The notes beneath the pieces are model-generated. The model saw nothing but the letters and a program-made list of their open reading frames with translations. It did not search any database and was not told the DNA's origin. Positions 26,304 to 33,929 of a DNA stretch of 64,000 bases are shown one piece after another. Position numbers and translations under genes: made by a program. How positions within the stretch are numbered: the first letter of the stretch is position 1; the number at the start of each line of letters is the position of its first letter. Source of the stretch: JANNVK01 sp031414415 (GTDB lineage: Bacteria; Acidobacteriota; Blastocatellia; Pyrinomonadales; Pyrinomonadaceae). The stretch spans positions 32,360 through 96,359 of the forward strand of contig JANNVK010000223.1 of the NCBI GenBank assembly GCA_031414415.1, in the 5' to 3' direction.

Positions 26304-26615
26304 CTAAAAACCACGCGAACTGCACATCGAACATTTGTCACAAGATTTATTTGGCTCAAACATACAGGCTTTTTCTTGTTCAAAAAACTCTACTAATTCT
26401 TCGACAACAGCTTCAGCGATGTTAAATTTCTCTTGGCTAGGATTTTGATAATTTGGAATTTGGAATTTGGAATTCGAAGTTGTTTGAAATTCTAGTTGTT
26501 GAATTCTAGAATTTAATTGTTCGATATTTTCACGCAGAAACGCTACATCGTTGTTGGAATTTCCACTCAAACGATTTGCAACTCTCTCGGCAATTTGTCT
26601 CGCTTTTTCACTCAT
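26304..26615 (-). CDS. Small BMC-operon protein with amphipathic N-terminus and Cys-rich end
   Basis: 103 residues. The N-terminus (SEKARQIAERVANRLSG) would form an amphipathic helix similar in character to the encapsulation peptides of microcompartment cargo. A coiled-coil-like stretch (FLRENIEQLNSRIQQLE), a Asn/Gln/Pro linker encoded by a heptamer repeat, and a helix (AEAVVEELVEFFEQEKA) follow. The end has CMFEPNKSCDKCSMCSSRGF, four Cys in a spacing that could bind a metal or cluster. It is the last gene of the BMC operon, with a 4-base ATGA overlap with the pentamer gene. Family not recognised; a cargo or shell-linked role is inference from context. Confidence 0.65.
   Translation of the reverse strand: MSEKARQIAERVANRLSGNSNNDVAFLRENIEQLNSRIQQLEFQTTSNSKFQIPNYQNPSQEKFNIAEAVVEELVEFFEQEKACMFEPNKSCDKCSMCSSRGF
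26451..26478. repeat. Heptamer repeat inside a coding region
   Basis: ATTTGGA three times, then ATTCGAA, period exactly 7. It lies within the gene 26304-26615 and encodes the linker NSKFQIPNYQ in the minus direction. Confidence 0.75.
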
Positions 26616-26896
26616 TTTTCTTTCGGAAGCAAATCAATATAATCGACCACACCAACAATCGCTGAGTCAATCGCGGCACCAATTTTTCCGGTCGCGGCGG
26701 TCGAAGCTCCCCAACCTTCTTGAACAATTAAAACAATATCGCCTTCGCCAGCAGAAACCGAATCGAGTGCGAGAGTTGTGTAATCCATATCTTCGCCTTC
26801 GGGCGTAATTTGCCTGCAAAGCATCACACGCGTTCCTTCATAACGCTGATTCTTTTGCGTGGCGACAACATTTCCGATTACTTTAGCTAACAACAT
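26612..26896 (-). CDS. BMC shell pentamer (BMC-P, EutN/CcmL type), copy 1
   Basis: 94 residues, typical length. The sequence starts LLAKVIGNVVATQKNQRYEGTRVML and continues LALDSVSAGEGDIVLIVQEG, AAIDSAIVGVVDYIDLL. These are the EutN/CcmL landmarks (VIGxVVATxK, a D-x-VxAGxGD turn, IVGVVD). Pentamers cap the vertices of polyhedral microcompartment shells. An unusual Trp (EGWGAST) replaces the common Gly-Ser-Ser-Ala-Arg loop. ATG start directly after the stop of the Rpn-like gene (TAAATG). Confidence 0.92.
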   Translation of the reverse strand: MLLAKVIGNVVATQKNQRYEGTRVMLCRQITPEGEDMDYTTLALDSVSAGEGDIVLIVQEGWGASTAATGKIGAAIDSAIVGVVDYIDLLPKEK

Positions 26897-27766
26897 TTAC
26901 AATTTCTCAATCTCTTCGTGACTTAAACCTGTGGCGGTGATAATTGTTCCGATCTCAACTTTCAGTTTTTTCATTTTCAATGCAATCTCGAGGGCTTTTT
27001 CCGCTCTACCTTCCGCTTTTCCTTCCGCTTTACCTTGTGCCGTGCCTTCCTTTATGGCAGTGTCAACCACATTTTTCAAATCTCGATAATACTTAACACT
27101 ATCTTGGTAATTCCTAAATTCTTCACGGGTATATTTGGCAATTTCAGCAATTTCGAACGCTTTTTTGAAAACTCGTTCCTGTAATTTCGGCGAAGCATTT
27201 TGCAATTTCGCCAGATTTTTCAAAAGATATAGCCATTTATCATAATTAGTTATCAGTTCGTCTTCGGTCTTGTTGAATTTGGGCATTTCCAAATAAATGA
27301 AACGCAATTTCTGATTGAAAACTTTACCAGTTTCTTCTTCGATAAGTTTAACATCGTGCCGAAATTTATTTTTATTTTCCGCATGTTCGTCAAACACAAA
27401 ATCCATTATTGAAACCGAATAAACAGCATTTAACTTAAAATCCCAATCGCCGGGAACAGCTTGTTCTTGCAAGGCAAATGTTGCGTAATAAAGACTTCGA
27501 TCTTTAAAAAATTCTTGTTTAGCTTTTTGCAGTTCAACGATAAACTTTTCGCCTTTTTCGTTTTGGCAATACAAATCAAAAACTGCTTTACGGTCTGATT
27601 GAGAAACGCCAAGTTGCTCATTTTTAAGGAAAGTTAAATCTACAATCTTGCTTTTCTCCAATAAAATTTCATTAAGAAAATCAATCAGCAAATCTTTGTT
27701 CTTTTCATCGCCAAAGAGTTTTTTGAAGCCAAAATCTGTAAATGGATTTATGTATTTCTCGATCAT
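26897..27766 (-). CDS. Rpn-like PD-(D/E)XK nuclease-fold protein between BMC genes
   Basis: 289 residues of the Rpn / PDDEXK_2 (transposase-like) family. It begins YINPFTDFGFKKLFGDEKNKDLLIDFLNEIL. The likely active-site residues are D64 (AVFDLYC) and E78-x-Q80 (VELQKAKQ). A helical region follows, then the family's repeated GKAEGKAEGRAEKALE linker and an end LSHEEIEKL. Rpn proteins cut DNA and promote RecA-independent recombination in E. coli; others are defence-related or of unknown role. It overlaps the upstream pentamer gene by 4 bases (ATGA) and its stop abuts the next pentamer gene (TAAATG). Confidence 0.88.
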   Translation of the reverse strand: MIEKYINPFTDFGFKKLFGDEKNKDLLIDFLNEILLEKSKIVDLTFLKNEQLGVSQSDRKAVFDLYCQNEKGEKFIVELQKAKQEFFKDRSLYYATFALQEQAVPGDWDFKLNAVYSVSIMDFVFDEHAENKNKFRHDVKLIEEETGKVFNQKLRFIYLEMPKFNKTEDELITNYDKWLYLLKNLAKLQNASPKLQERVFKKAFEIAEIAKYTREEFRNYQDSVKYYRDLKNVVDTAIKEGTAQGKAEGKAEGRAEKALEIALKMKKLKVEIGTIITATGLSHEEIEKL

Positions 27767-28041
27767 AGCTTTTGATAAACGTGTTGTTCTGAATCAATAA
27801 TGCCGACAATTGTGCAATCAGTTGGCGTGTTATCTCTCGTAAAAGGAAAACTAGCTTCTTTGCCGCGACACCAAAAAACTAATTCACCAACTCCGGCACC
27901 AACTGCGTCCAAGGCAATTAAAGGTTTTCCAGTTTCTTTTAAATCTGCATTCAAAGTCTGCACAATCAACAATTTACGAGCGTTTAACGATTCGTTTTTG
28001 ATTGTCGAAACAACTGTTCCGATGACGCGTGCGATTTGCAT
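27763..28041 (-). CDS. BMC shell pentamer (BMC-P, EutN/CcmL type), copy 2
   Basis: 92 residues. Landmarks: IARVIGTVVSTIKNESLNARKLLIVQTL, LIALDAVGAGVGELVFWCRG and CTIVGIIDSEQHV. It matches the EutN/CcmL fold used for shell vertices. It differs from copies 1 and 3 in the loop after GELVFWCRG (KEASFPFTRDN). Three distinct BMC-P paralogues are also known in several other BMC types, where they are thought to occupy different vertices. Tightly coupled to both neighbours. Confidence 0.92.
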   Translation of the reverse strand: MQIARVIGTVVSTIKNESLNARKLLIVQTLNADLKETGKPLIALDAVGAGVGELVFWCRGKEASFPFTRDNTPTDCTIVGIIDSEQHVYQKL

Positions 28042-28641
28042 TTAGTTCTCGTAAAAATCAAATATAGATTTAAAAACTCCTAGAATATTTTCAACCTCAG
28101 AAAGATAAAATCGTTCACTGTCAACAATTACTTTATTTTCTTCAAGTTTCAAAAACTGCCAATTTTCTCCAGTTGTCACGCAACCAAAAATTGCTTTAAA
28201 TTTATTTTCGCTTTTCAAATTAAAAATGCGAGCCGCAAACATTTGAGCTATACATTGCCCTAAGCCGAGTTCTATATCATTTTTCTTTGCTTCTACCAAA
28301 GATATTATTGGTGATTTCAAAACAGGCGTTGGATACGTTTTCGACAAAATAAAATCACACTCCCCAGTTAAGCCGAGATTTACGTCAACATTTAATGTTT
28401 GACCCGAAAATATTTGAAATTCATCATTCGAAATTTCTTTCGCAGCTAAAAGTATTGGTGCAACAATAAACTCTGAACGTGCTTTTTCACTGACAAATGC
28501 GTTTTTCTCGCCTTTTTCCAGACTTTTCAACAACCAATCAGAAGGTGGAATCGGCTCAAAGTTCCAATCAATTTTTTTGATGATAACTTCGAGACCTAGT
28601 TCTTTTTCAACTTTTGGAATGTCAAAATCTGTGTAACTCAT
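28042..28641 (-). CDS. PD-(D/E)XK-like nuclease-fold protein between BMC genes
   Basis: 199 residues. A PD-(D/E)XK-like core is visible: E57 (RSEFIVAPIL), D96 (GECDFIL), E117-A-K119 (SLVEAKK), then Q129 (GQCIAQM). This is the order seen in restriction-endonuclease-like folds. I do not know a specific family name or role. The start overlaps the upstream pentamer stop (TAATG) and the stop abuts the next pentamer start (TAAATG), so it is translated as part of the shell operon. It is one of two unrelated nuclease-fold genes interleaved with BMC-P genes here. Confidence 0.7.
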   Translation of the reverse strand: MSYTDFDIPKVEKELGLEVIIKKIDWNFEPIPPSDWLLKSLEKGEKNAFVSEKARSEFIVAPILLAAKEISNDEFQIFSGQTLNVDVNLGLTGECDFILSKTYPTPVLKSPIISLVEAKKNDIELGLGQCIAQMFAARIFNLKSENKFKAIFGCVTTGENWQFLKLEENKVIVDSERFYLSEVENILGVFKSIFDFYEN

Positions 28642-28916
28642 TATTCTTCACCAACAATATCAAACGAATCAATCACGCCAATTATCGCCGAATCAACCGG
28701 ACAATCTTTGTTGCCTTCCGCAAGGCGTGCGGATGAACCGGCAACGACCAAAACCTTCTCATGGAAACCTGCCCCGACTGTGTCAACCGCAACAACGTAG
28801 CCGCTTTGGTCTGTTCCATCAAGGTTAATTGGTTTTACAATAAGAAGTTTTTTGCCGAGTAAACGTTCGTCTTTTTGCGACGAAACTACTGTTCCGAGTA
28901 TGCGTCCGATTATCAT
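28641..28916 (-). CDS. BMC shell pentamer (BMC-P, EutN/CcmL type), copy 3
   Basis: 91 residues from ATG 28916; the frame is open further upstream but that part encodes the repeat/hairpin region. Landmarks: IIGRILGTVVSSQKDERLLGKKLLIVKPI, VVAVDTVGAGFHEKVLVVAGSSARLAE, CPVDSAIIGVIDSFDIV. This is the most canonical of the three pentamers, with the GSSAR loop. It is the first pentamer gene after the hexamer gene, separated from it by a strong hairpin (28921-28978). Confidence 0.93.
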   Translation of the reverse strand: MIIGRILGTVVSSQKDERLLGKKLLIVKPINLDGTDQSGYVVAVDTVGAGFHEKVLVVAGSSARLAEGNKDCPVDSAIIGVIDSFDIVGEE

Positions 28917-28920
28917 ATTT

Positions 28921-28978
28921 AATAGTGAAAAACTAATAACTAAAAGTGAACAATTTTTCACTATTCACTTTTAGTTAT
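28921..28978 (-). terminator. Attenuator-like hairpin between BMC-H and BMC-P genes
   Basis: A perfect 15-bp inverted repeat (28936-28950 with 28964-28978, loop 13) is followed on the minus strand by TAGTTTTT. A second, crossing 11-bp inverted repeat (28921-28931 with 28955-28965) could compete with it. The stem is A/T-rich, so termination may be partial. Confidence 0.55.
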
Positions 28979-29257
28979 TCACTTAAGTCCAATCGGCATA
29001 ATATCATCAACACTTCCGTGCGGACGTGGAATTACATGAACCGAAACGAGTTCCCCAACTCTTCTTGCGGCTGCGGCACCAGCATCTGTCGCAGCTTTAA
29101 CCGCCGCAACATCGCCGCGAACGATCGCTGTCACAAATCCGGCACCAATTTTTTCGTAGCCGACCAAATTTACATTTGCAGCTTTAACCATCGCGTCTGC
29201 CGCTTCGATCATCGCGACAAGTCCTTTACACTCAACCATTCCCAATGCTTCTTGCAT
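28979..29257 (-). CDS. BMC shell hexamer (BMC-H)
   Basis: 92 residues, one BMC domain (Pfam BMC type). Landmarks: EALGMVECKGLVAMIEAADAMVKAANV, then YEKIGAGFVTAIVRGDVAAVKAATDAG and the end VHVIPRPH. BMC-H proteins tile the facets of the shell. The pore-loop motif is KIGAG, where PduA-like proteins have KIGSG; this sets the pore surface. AGGAG lies about 8 bases before the ATG. It is the first shell gene of the operon. A short C-terminal extension (GSVDDIMPIGLK) follows the domain. Confidence 0.95.
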   Translation of the reverse strand: MQEALGMVECKGLVAMIEAADAMVKAANVNLVGYEKIGAGFVTAIVRGDVAAVKAATDAGAAAARRVGELVSVHVIPRPHGSVDDIMPIGLK

Positions 29258-29345
29258 TTTGTTTCTCCTAAAACTAACTTTGAGACAATCCTAACAGAAT
29301 TTACTTAGAATATCTAAATTTCGTTTTCCTCTTTATCATTTTTTG

Positions 29346-30104
29346 CTAATTTGTGCCTTCAATATTTCTGACATCTCCTATTACAAAAGTGTGCTTTCCT
29401 TTGTCTGCAATTTTTGTGATTGTTTCCATAAATTGCATAAATCTAATATTGTCGTCACCTTTCATCAATTCAGACGCATTTTTCAATGCCCGCGAGACTG
29501 CAACTTGGGTTCGGGCGTTTTCCAAATCAGCTTTCGCACGAATTTTTGATTCGAGCTGTTTTGCAAATAAATCTTGAATTTGTTTCGGAAATGTTAAGTC
29601 TTTTATCAACATTCGCGAAATCTCAATGCCGTATTCATTCAATTCGGCGGATAATTCAGTGGGAATTTCAGGTAAAATATCGTTTCGTTTTTCATTCAAA
29701 TCTTCACTTTCTATTTCGGATATTATCCTTCGAAAATAAACTTGCGACAGATTGTGGATTAATTGCTCTGCATTGTAAAAAACATTGTAAGGAATCGAAA
29801 AAACATCAATTTTTTCGATAAATTTATCCGCGTTACCAATTTTATATTCGACAAAATACGAAAATCGCAAAGCAACGTTATCTTTCGTTAAAACTTCCTG
29901 ATTGAGAATTGTTTGAATCCGCGATGCGAGCGATAAAGACAACAGACTCAATTCTTTAGAGAAATCAGAATATTTATAAATACCAGGCTGTAGCTTTTCC
30001 AAAAGTCGGTTTTTTTGATACAAAAAACCAATCTCATTTGGTAAAACCGAGTATTGAACTCGCCAAAAGCTCTTTCGTAATTCTTTTTGATCTGTTTGAA
30101 ACAT
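29346..30104 (-). CDS. SPFH / band 7 domain protein
   Basis: 252 residues, without a transmembrane helix. The SPFH core is at about 15-200: VLPNEIGFLYQKNRLLEKLQPGIYKY, NQEVLTKDNVALRFSYFVEYKI, LSAELNEYGIEISRMLIKDLTFPKQIQDLFAKQLESKIRAKADLENAR. That last stretch is the family's helical end. Such proteins form oligomeric rings or cages, usually on membranes. Absence of a membrane anchor is a small oddity. It lies 89 bases upstream of the BMC-H gene on the same strand; whether it shares a function is unknown. Confidence 0.82.
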   Translation of the reverse strand: MFQTDQKELRKSFWRVQYSVLPNEIGFLYQKNRLLEKLQPGIYKYSDFSKELSLLSLSLASRIQTILNQEVLTKDNVALRFSYFVEYKIGNADKFIEKIDVFSIPYNVFYNAEQLIHNLSQVYFRRIISEIESEDLNEKRNDILPEIPTELSAELNEYGIEISRMLIKDLTFPKQIQDLFAKQLESKIRAKADLENARTQVAVSRALKNASELMKGDDNIRFMQFMETITKIADKGKHTFVIGDVRNIEGTN

Positions 30105-30481
30105 TGTGCTTGAATATATAGTTGTTTTTGGAAAAAGAACATCAAAAGTCGGGGAAAATCAATTAAGTTTTTCAACGGTATCCTTGATTTTGCAAACCGA
30201 TTTTCAATTCGCCAAAGCCGTTCTTTTTCCGCCAACGTTTAAAGGCAATTTTCCAGATTGCTGATTGTAACCACTACAAACGAGGAGTCGAACCTCTTGG
30301 GAAAATGCTCCGCAATGCTCTGTAAGTTTACAATTTCCCAGTTTTACAGATGGCAGTTAGACGCATTTTATACTATTTTCAAGTTTATTAAAATCTCGAA
30401 ATTTCGTTTGCAAATCCTTTAATTACAAATTTTCACGTAAATCATAGGTGATATTCCATTACTGTAATTTATTTGAATATT
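30105..30481. other. Spacer between dapF and the SPFH gene
   Basis: About 380 bases without a protein gene. It holds an inverted repeat (GGAAAAAGAAC near 30130, GTTCTTTTTCC near 30221) and a tRNA-like fold on the minus strand (see 30274-30349). Confidence 0.5.
30274..30349 (-). ncRNA. tRNA-like fold (degenerate tRNA or tRNA-like RNA)
   Basis: On the minus strand CTGTAAA (30343-30349) pairs with TTTGTAG (30274-30280; 7 bp, two G-T). A consensus T-arm (GAGG TTCGACT CCTC) sits directly inside the 3' strand. Between them TGGGAAA and TTTCCCA form a perfect 7-bp helix abutting the T-arm. No normal D or anticodon arm can be drawn, so it is not an ordinary tRNA. Confidence 0.35.
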
Positions 30482-31327
30482 TTAAGTTTGATATTCACCC
30501 GAAAAAACAAAGTCGGCACGCCCTTTAATCAGCATTTCATCATCTTCACGCCAAACAATTTCTGTTATTCCGCCTTCACTCTTGACGGAAACTTTACGGT
30601 CAGTTTTATCAGTAAATGCACAGAGAATCGCGGCGGCAGTTGAGCAAGTTCCAGAAGCAGAAGTTTCTCCAGCTCCTCGTTCCCAAATTTTTATTTCGAG
30701 ATTTTTTCGATCTAAAACCTTGAGAAAGATGACGTTTGTTTTTTCGGGAAATTTCTCGTGAACTTCCAACTTTTTTCCCAATTGTCGCCAATCAAACTCA
30801 AAATCTTCAACAAAAAGACAAACTACCGGATTTCCAACATTTATAGCCGACACACTAAACACTTTACCATCAACAATTACAGGTTGTTCAATAACTGATT
30901 CAAGTTGCTTGTCGCTGGCAAAAGGAATTTCGACACTCGAGAATTTTGGCTTGCCAATTTCGGCGTTGAACCAAAATGTTTTGCTGTTTTTCTCTAAAAG
31001 TTCATATTTTTTGATACCGCTGAGAGTTTTTAGACGAAGAGTTTTTTCGCTCCACAAATCTTTAAAATGTGCATAAGCAACCGCACATCGCGTTCCATTT
31101 CCGGAAAATCCGGCTTCGCTACCGTCAGGATTTATGATGCGACACGAAAAATCTGCAACACTATCTTCTAATTTTTCGAGAATCGCAATTCCATCTGAAC
31201 CAACTCCAAATGTTCGATTACAAAACTGTTTTGTAAATTCAGAAATTGACGAAACATTTTTCAATTGGTTGTTTTCAATGACAACATAATCGTTACCAAA
31301 GCCTTCAAATTTGCAAAATTTAATCAT
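30482..31327 (-). CDS. dapF: Diaminopimelate epimerase-like protein (second Cys replaced)
   Basis: 281 residues, normal length. DapF interconverts LL- and meso-diaminopimelate for lysine and peptidoglycan, using two cysteines. The fold motifs are clear: FCKFEGFGNDYVVIE, GSDGIAIL, INPDGSEAGFSGNGTRC (C81, first catalytic Cys) and WERGAGETSASGTCSTAAA. In the second motif the family normally has ACGTG; here the catalytic position is S225, with a Cys at 228. It may be a DapF with altered chemistry, or another isomerase of the PhzF/DapF fold. The gene symbol is therefore tentative. ATG start; divergent from the OPT gene. Confidence 0.75.
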   Translation of the reverse strand: MIKFCKFEGFGNDYVVIENNQLKNVSSISEFTKQFCNRTFGVGSDGIAILEKLEDSVADFSCRIINPDGSEAGFSGNGTRCAVAYAHFKDLWSEKTLRLKTLSGIKKYELLEKNSKTFWFNAEIGKPKFSSVEIPFASDKQLESVIEQPVIVDGKVFSVSAINVGNPVVCLFVEDFEFDWRQLGKKLEVHEKFPEKTNVIFLKVLDRKNLEIKIWERGAGETSASGTCSTAAAILCAFTDKTDRKVSVKSEGGITEIVWREDDEMLIKGRADFVFSGEYQT

Positions 31328-31512
31328 CTATACATTTTATCGCAAAGTCGCAAAGCTGGTAAGACGCAAAGAAAAAAATAATGTAATGAATCAAGTCTTA
31401 GATGATTTTTACGCTCTTTTCGGCTTTTACCTTGTCTGAATTCAATAACTAAGCTAAATTAACGCTAGAAAATCAAAAACTCTTCCGTATAAAACTTTTG
31501 GAGGCATTCAGA

Positions 31513-33867
31513 ATGGCTAGTAACAATCCATTTCTTAAAAATTTCAAATCGTATATTCCAGACCGAACGAATTTACGAGAACTTTCGATTTTGCCACTGG
31601 CAATCGGCACATTATTAGGCATCGTCTTTGGTGCTTCATCGCTTTATCTCGTTTTAAAAACAGGACTTACAGTTTCCGCGTCAATTCCTGTTGCTGTAAT
31701 TGCGATTACTTTATTTCGTCTTCTTTCAAAATTTGGTGTTAAAGATGCCACGATTTTGGAAGGAAATATAATGCAAACGGCGGGTTCGGCTGGCGAATCA
31801 ATCGCGTTTGGCGTTGGCGTGACGATGCCCGCGATTATGATTCTTGGGTTTGACTTAAACATTGTGCAATCAACACTTGTCGCAGTTTTTGGCGGACTGC
31901 TCGGAATTTTATTGATGATTCCACTTCGGAGAGCTTTGATTAAAGAGCAACACGGCTATTTGAAATATCCTGAAGGAACGGCTTGTGCGGAAGTTTTAAA
32001 AGCCGGAGCATCAAAAGAATCGCGTGAGGCTTCGCAACTTGTTGATTTGAATCAAGATGACAGTGCTGCATTGCAAGGCGGAAAAATTATCGGTATCGGA
32101 TTCGGACTCGGATTTCTATACAACGTTTTGATGCAAGTTTTCAGCCTTTGGAATCCGGAACCTGCAAAAGAATTGTCGGATAACACAATCAAAGGCGGAT
32201 CGGTTGCACTCGAAAATAATCCCGCTTTGCTCGGCGTTGGCTACATTATTGGACCTTATGTTTCGGGAATTATGCTTGGCGGCGGCGTTTTGTCGTATCT
32301 CGTTTTAATTCCTTTAATCAAATTTTTTGGCGAATCGGCGGCGGCTCCAATTGCCCCAGAATTAAGCAAAACCATCAGTGAAATGTCTGCCGGACAAATC
32401 CGCGGTGCATATATTCTCTACATTGGAGCCGGAGCAGTTGCGGCAGCCGGAATTATTTCGCTATGTCGTTCATTGCCAACAATTTGGAGCGGTTTGAAAT
32501 CAGGACTTGCCGACTTAACAGGTGGCGGAAATAGTTCTGACGGCACAAAAATTCCACGAACCGATCAAGATATTTCGATGAAATGGGTAATTATTGGAAT
32601 TGTCGGGCTTCTCGCCGGAGTTTTACTTTTACCGCAACTCGGTTTGTCGATTTTTACTGATTGGAAAGTTTCAATCGTTGGTGCAGTTTTAATCCTCGTT
32701 CTCGGCTTTTTATTCGTCACAGTTTCATCGCGTTTAACCGGAGAAATCGGCTCCTCGTCAAATCCGATTTCGGGAATGACAGTCGCAACGTTGTTGATAA
32801 CTTGCTTAGTTTTCTTGCTTTTAGGTTGGACTGCTGCTGATCCTTATTTCGTAACAGCACTTTCAATCGGCGGAATAGTTTGCATCGCGGCTTCAAATGG
32901 CGGCACAACATCGCAAGATTTGAAAACGGGATTTTGGGTTGGCGGAACACCGAAAAAGCAACAAATCGCGATTTTGTTTGGTGCATTGGCTTCCGCATTG
33001 GTTCTCGGACCTCTACTCGTTACCTTAAACACTTCTGAAACTTATTATCAAAAGGTGGCTACTGACAAATTTGCGACTGAGTTTCGCGTCAAAGAAGAGC
33101 AGCTTTTCAAAGAAGGCGGGAAATATAAAGGCGAGCAAATTCGTAACGGAAAATATAAAGACTCCGATACGGCGACATATCGCGTTTGGCAAAATACTGA
33201 TCCAAAAGCCGGAATTGTCGGTAAATATTTGGTTGATAATCAAGGAAAACCATCATATTTTGTCGATCCGGGCATTAACGGAGTTTTGAAAAAAGGCGAT
33301 GCTGGCGAAGATTTAACTCGTTACGACGCACCAAAAGCAACGTTGATGAGTTACATAATCAAAGGAATTTTGAACCAAGAACTGCCTTGGGGTTTAGTGT
33401 TAATTGGTGCAATGATTGCAATTATGCTCGAACTCGCAGGTGTCCCAAGTTTGGCGTTTGCAGTTGGACTTTATTTGCCAATTGCAACTTCAATGCCAAT
33501 TTTTGTCGGCGGAATGGTTCGTTGGGCTGTTGATTTATATCTTCGCAAGAAGTTTAAATCACAAAATTTAACTGACGAACAAATTGACGCTGAAACTGAT
33601 AAATCAAATGGCGTTTTGATGGCTTCGGGCTACATTGCCGGCGGTGCAATCGCAGGAATTATGGTTGCTTTGTTTAGTCTAGAAAATTTTGCGTTTCTAA
33701 AATCTCTCAAAGATATCAAAGATGGTTGGGCAAAGTGGGCAGCAACTGATAATCCTTGGTTCGCTGGTCCGAACGCCGATTTCTTCGGAATGATTCCATT
33801 CTTAATTTTGGCTTTAATTCTGTATTATGTCGGTCGCGAATTACTGCTCAAAGGTAAGAAAAATTAG
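31513..33867 (+). CDS. OPT-family oligopeptide/metal-chelate transporter
   Basis: 784 residues with some 14-16 hydrophobic helices. OPT proteins take up oligopeptides or metal chelates by proton symport. Family stretches: IGTLLGIVFGASSLYLVLKTGLTVSASIPVAVI, AGSAGESIAFGVGVTMPA, LKYPEGTACAEVL, SSNPISGMTVATLL, AASNGGTTSQDLKTGFWVG. About 110 hydrophilic residues (near 510-615) with YKGEQIRNGKYKDSDTATYR interrupt the membrane core. ATG 31513 is chosen because GGAGG lies 8 bases upstream; a TTG at 31498 is the alternative. A strong terminator follows. Confidence 0.93.
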   Translation: MASNNPFLKNFKSYIPDRTNLRELSILPLAIGTLLGIVFGASSLYLVLKTGLTVSASIPVAVIAITLFRLLSKFGVKDATILEGNIMQTAGSAGESIAFGVGVTMPAIMILGFDLNIVQSTLVAVFGGLLGILLMIPLRRALIKEQHGYLKYPEGTACAEVLKAGASKESREASQLVDLNQDDSAALQGGKIIGIGFGLGFLYNVLMQVFSLWNPEPAKELSDNTIKGGSVALENNPALLGVGYIIGPYVSGIMLGGGVLSYLVLIPLIKFFGESAAAPIAPELSKTISEMSAGQIRGAYILYIGAGAVAAAGIISLCRSLPTIWSGLKSGLADLTGGGNSSDGTKIPRTDQDISMKWVIIGIVGLLAGVLLLPQLGLSIFTDWKVSIVGAVLILVLGFLFVTVSSRLTGEIGSSSNPISGMTVATLLITCLVFLLLGWTAADPYFVTALSIGGIVCIAASNGGTTSQDLKTGFWVGGTPKKQQIAILFGALASALVLGPLLVTLNTSETYYQKVATDKFATEFRVKEEQLFKEGGKYKGEQIRNGKYKDSDTATYRVWQNTDPKAGIVGKYLVDNQGKPSYFVDPGINGVLKKGDAGEDLTRYDAPKATLMSYIIKGILNQELPWGLVLIGAMIAIMLELAGVPSLAFAVGLYLPIATSMPIFVGGMVRWAVDLYLRKKFKSQNLTDEQIDAETDKSNGVLMASGYIAGGAIAGIMVALFSLENFAFLKSLKDIKDGWAKWAATDNPWFAGPNADFFGMIPFLILALILYYVGRELLLKGKKN

Positions 33868-33894
33868 TCATTGCTTTTTATTGTTAAAAAATTC

Positions 33895-33929
33895 GTGCCT
33901 TTGCGTTATACTTCGCAAAGGCACTTTTT
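33895..33929 (+). terminator. Intrinsic terminator abutting the next start codon
   Basis: GTGCCTTTGCG and CGCAAAGGCAC form a perfect 11-bp stem with an 8-base loop, followed by TTTTT and then directly by the ATG of the next gene at 33930. Confidence 0.8.

Noticed and set aside
26897..27766. Rpn-like gene as an active insertion sequence
   Set aside because: No inverted ends or target duplication, and start and stop are fused to neighbouring BMC genes; treated as a resident gene.
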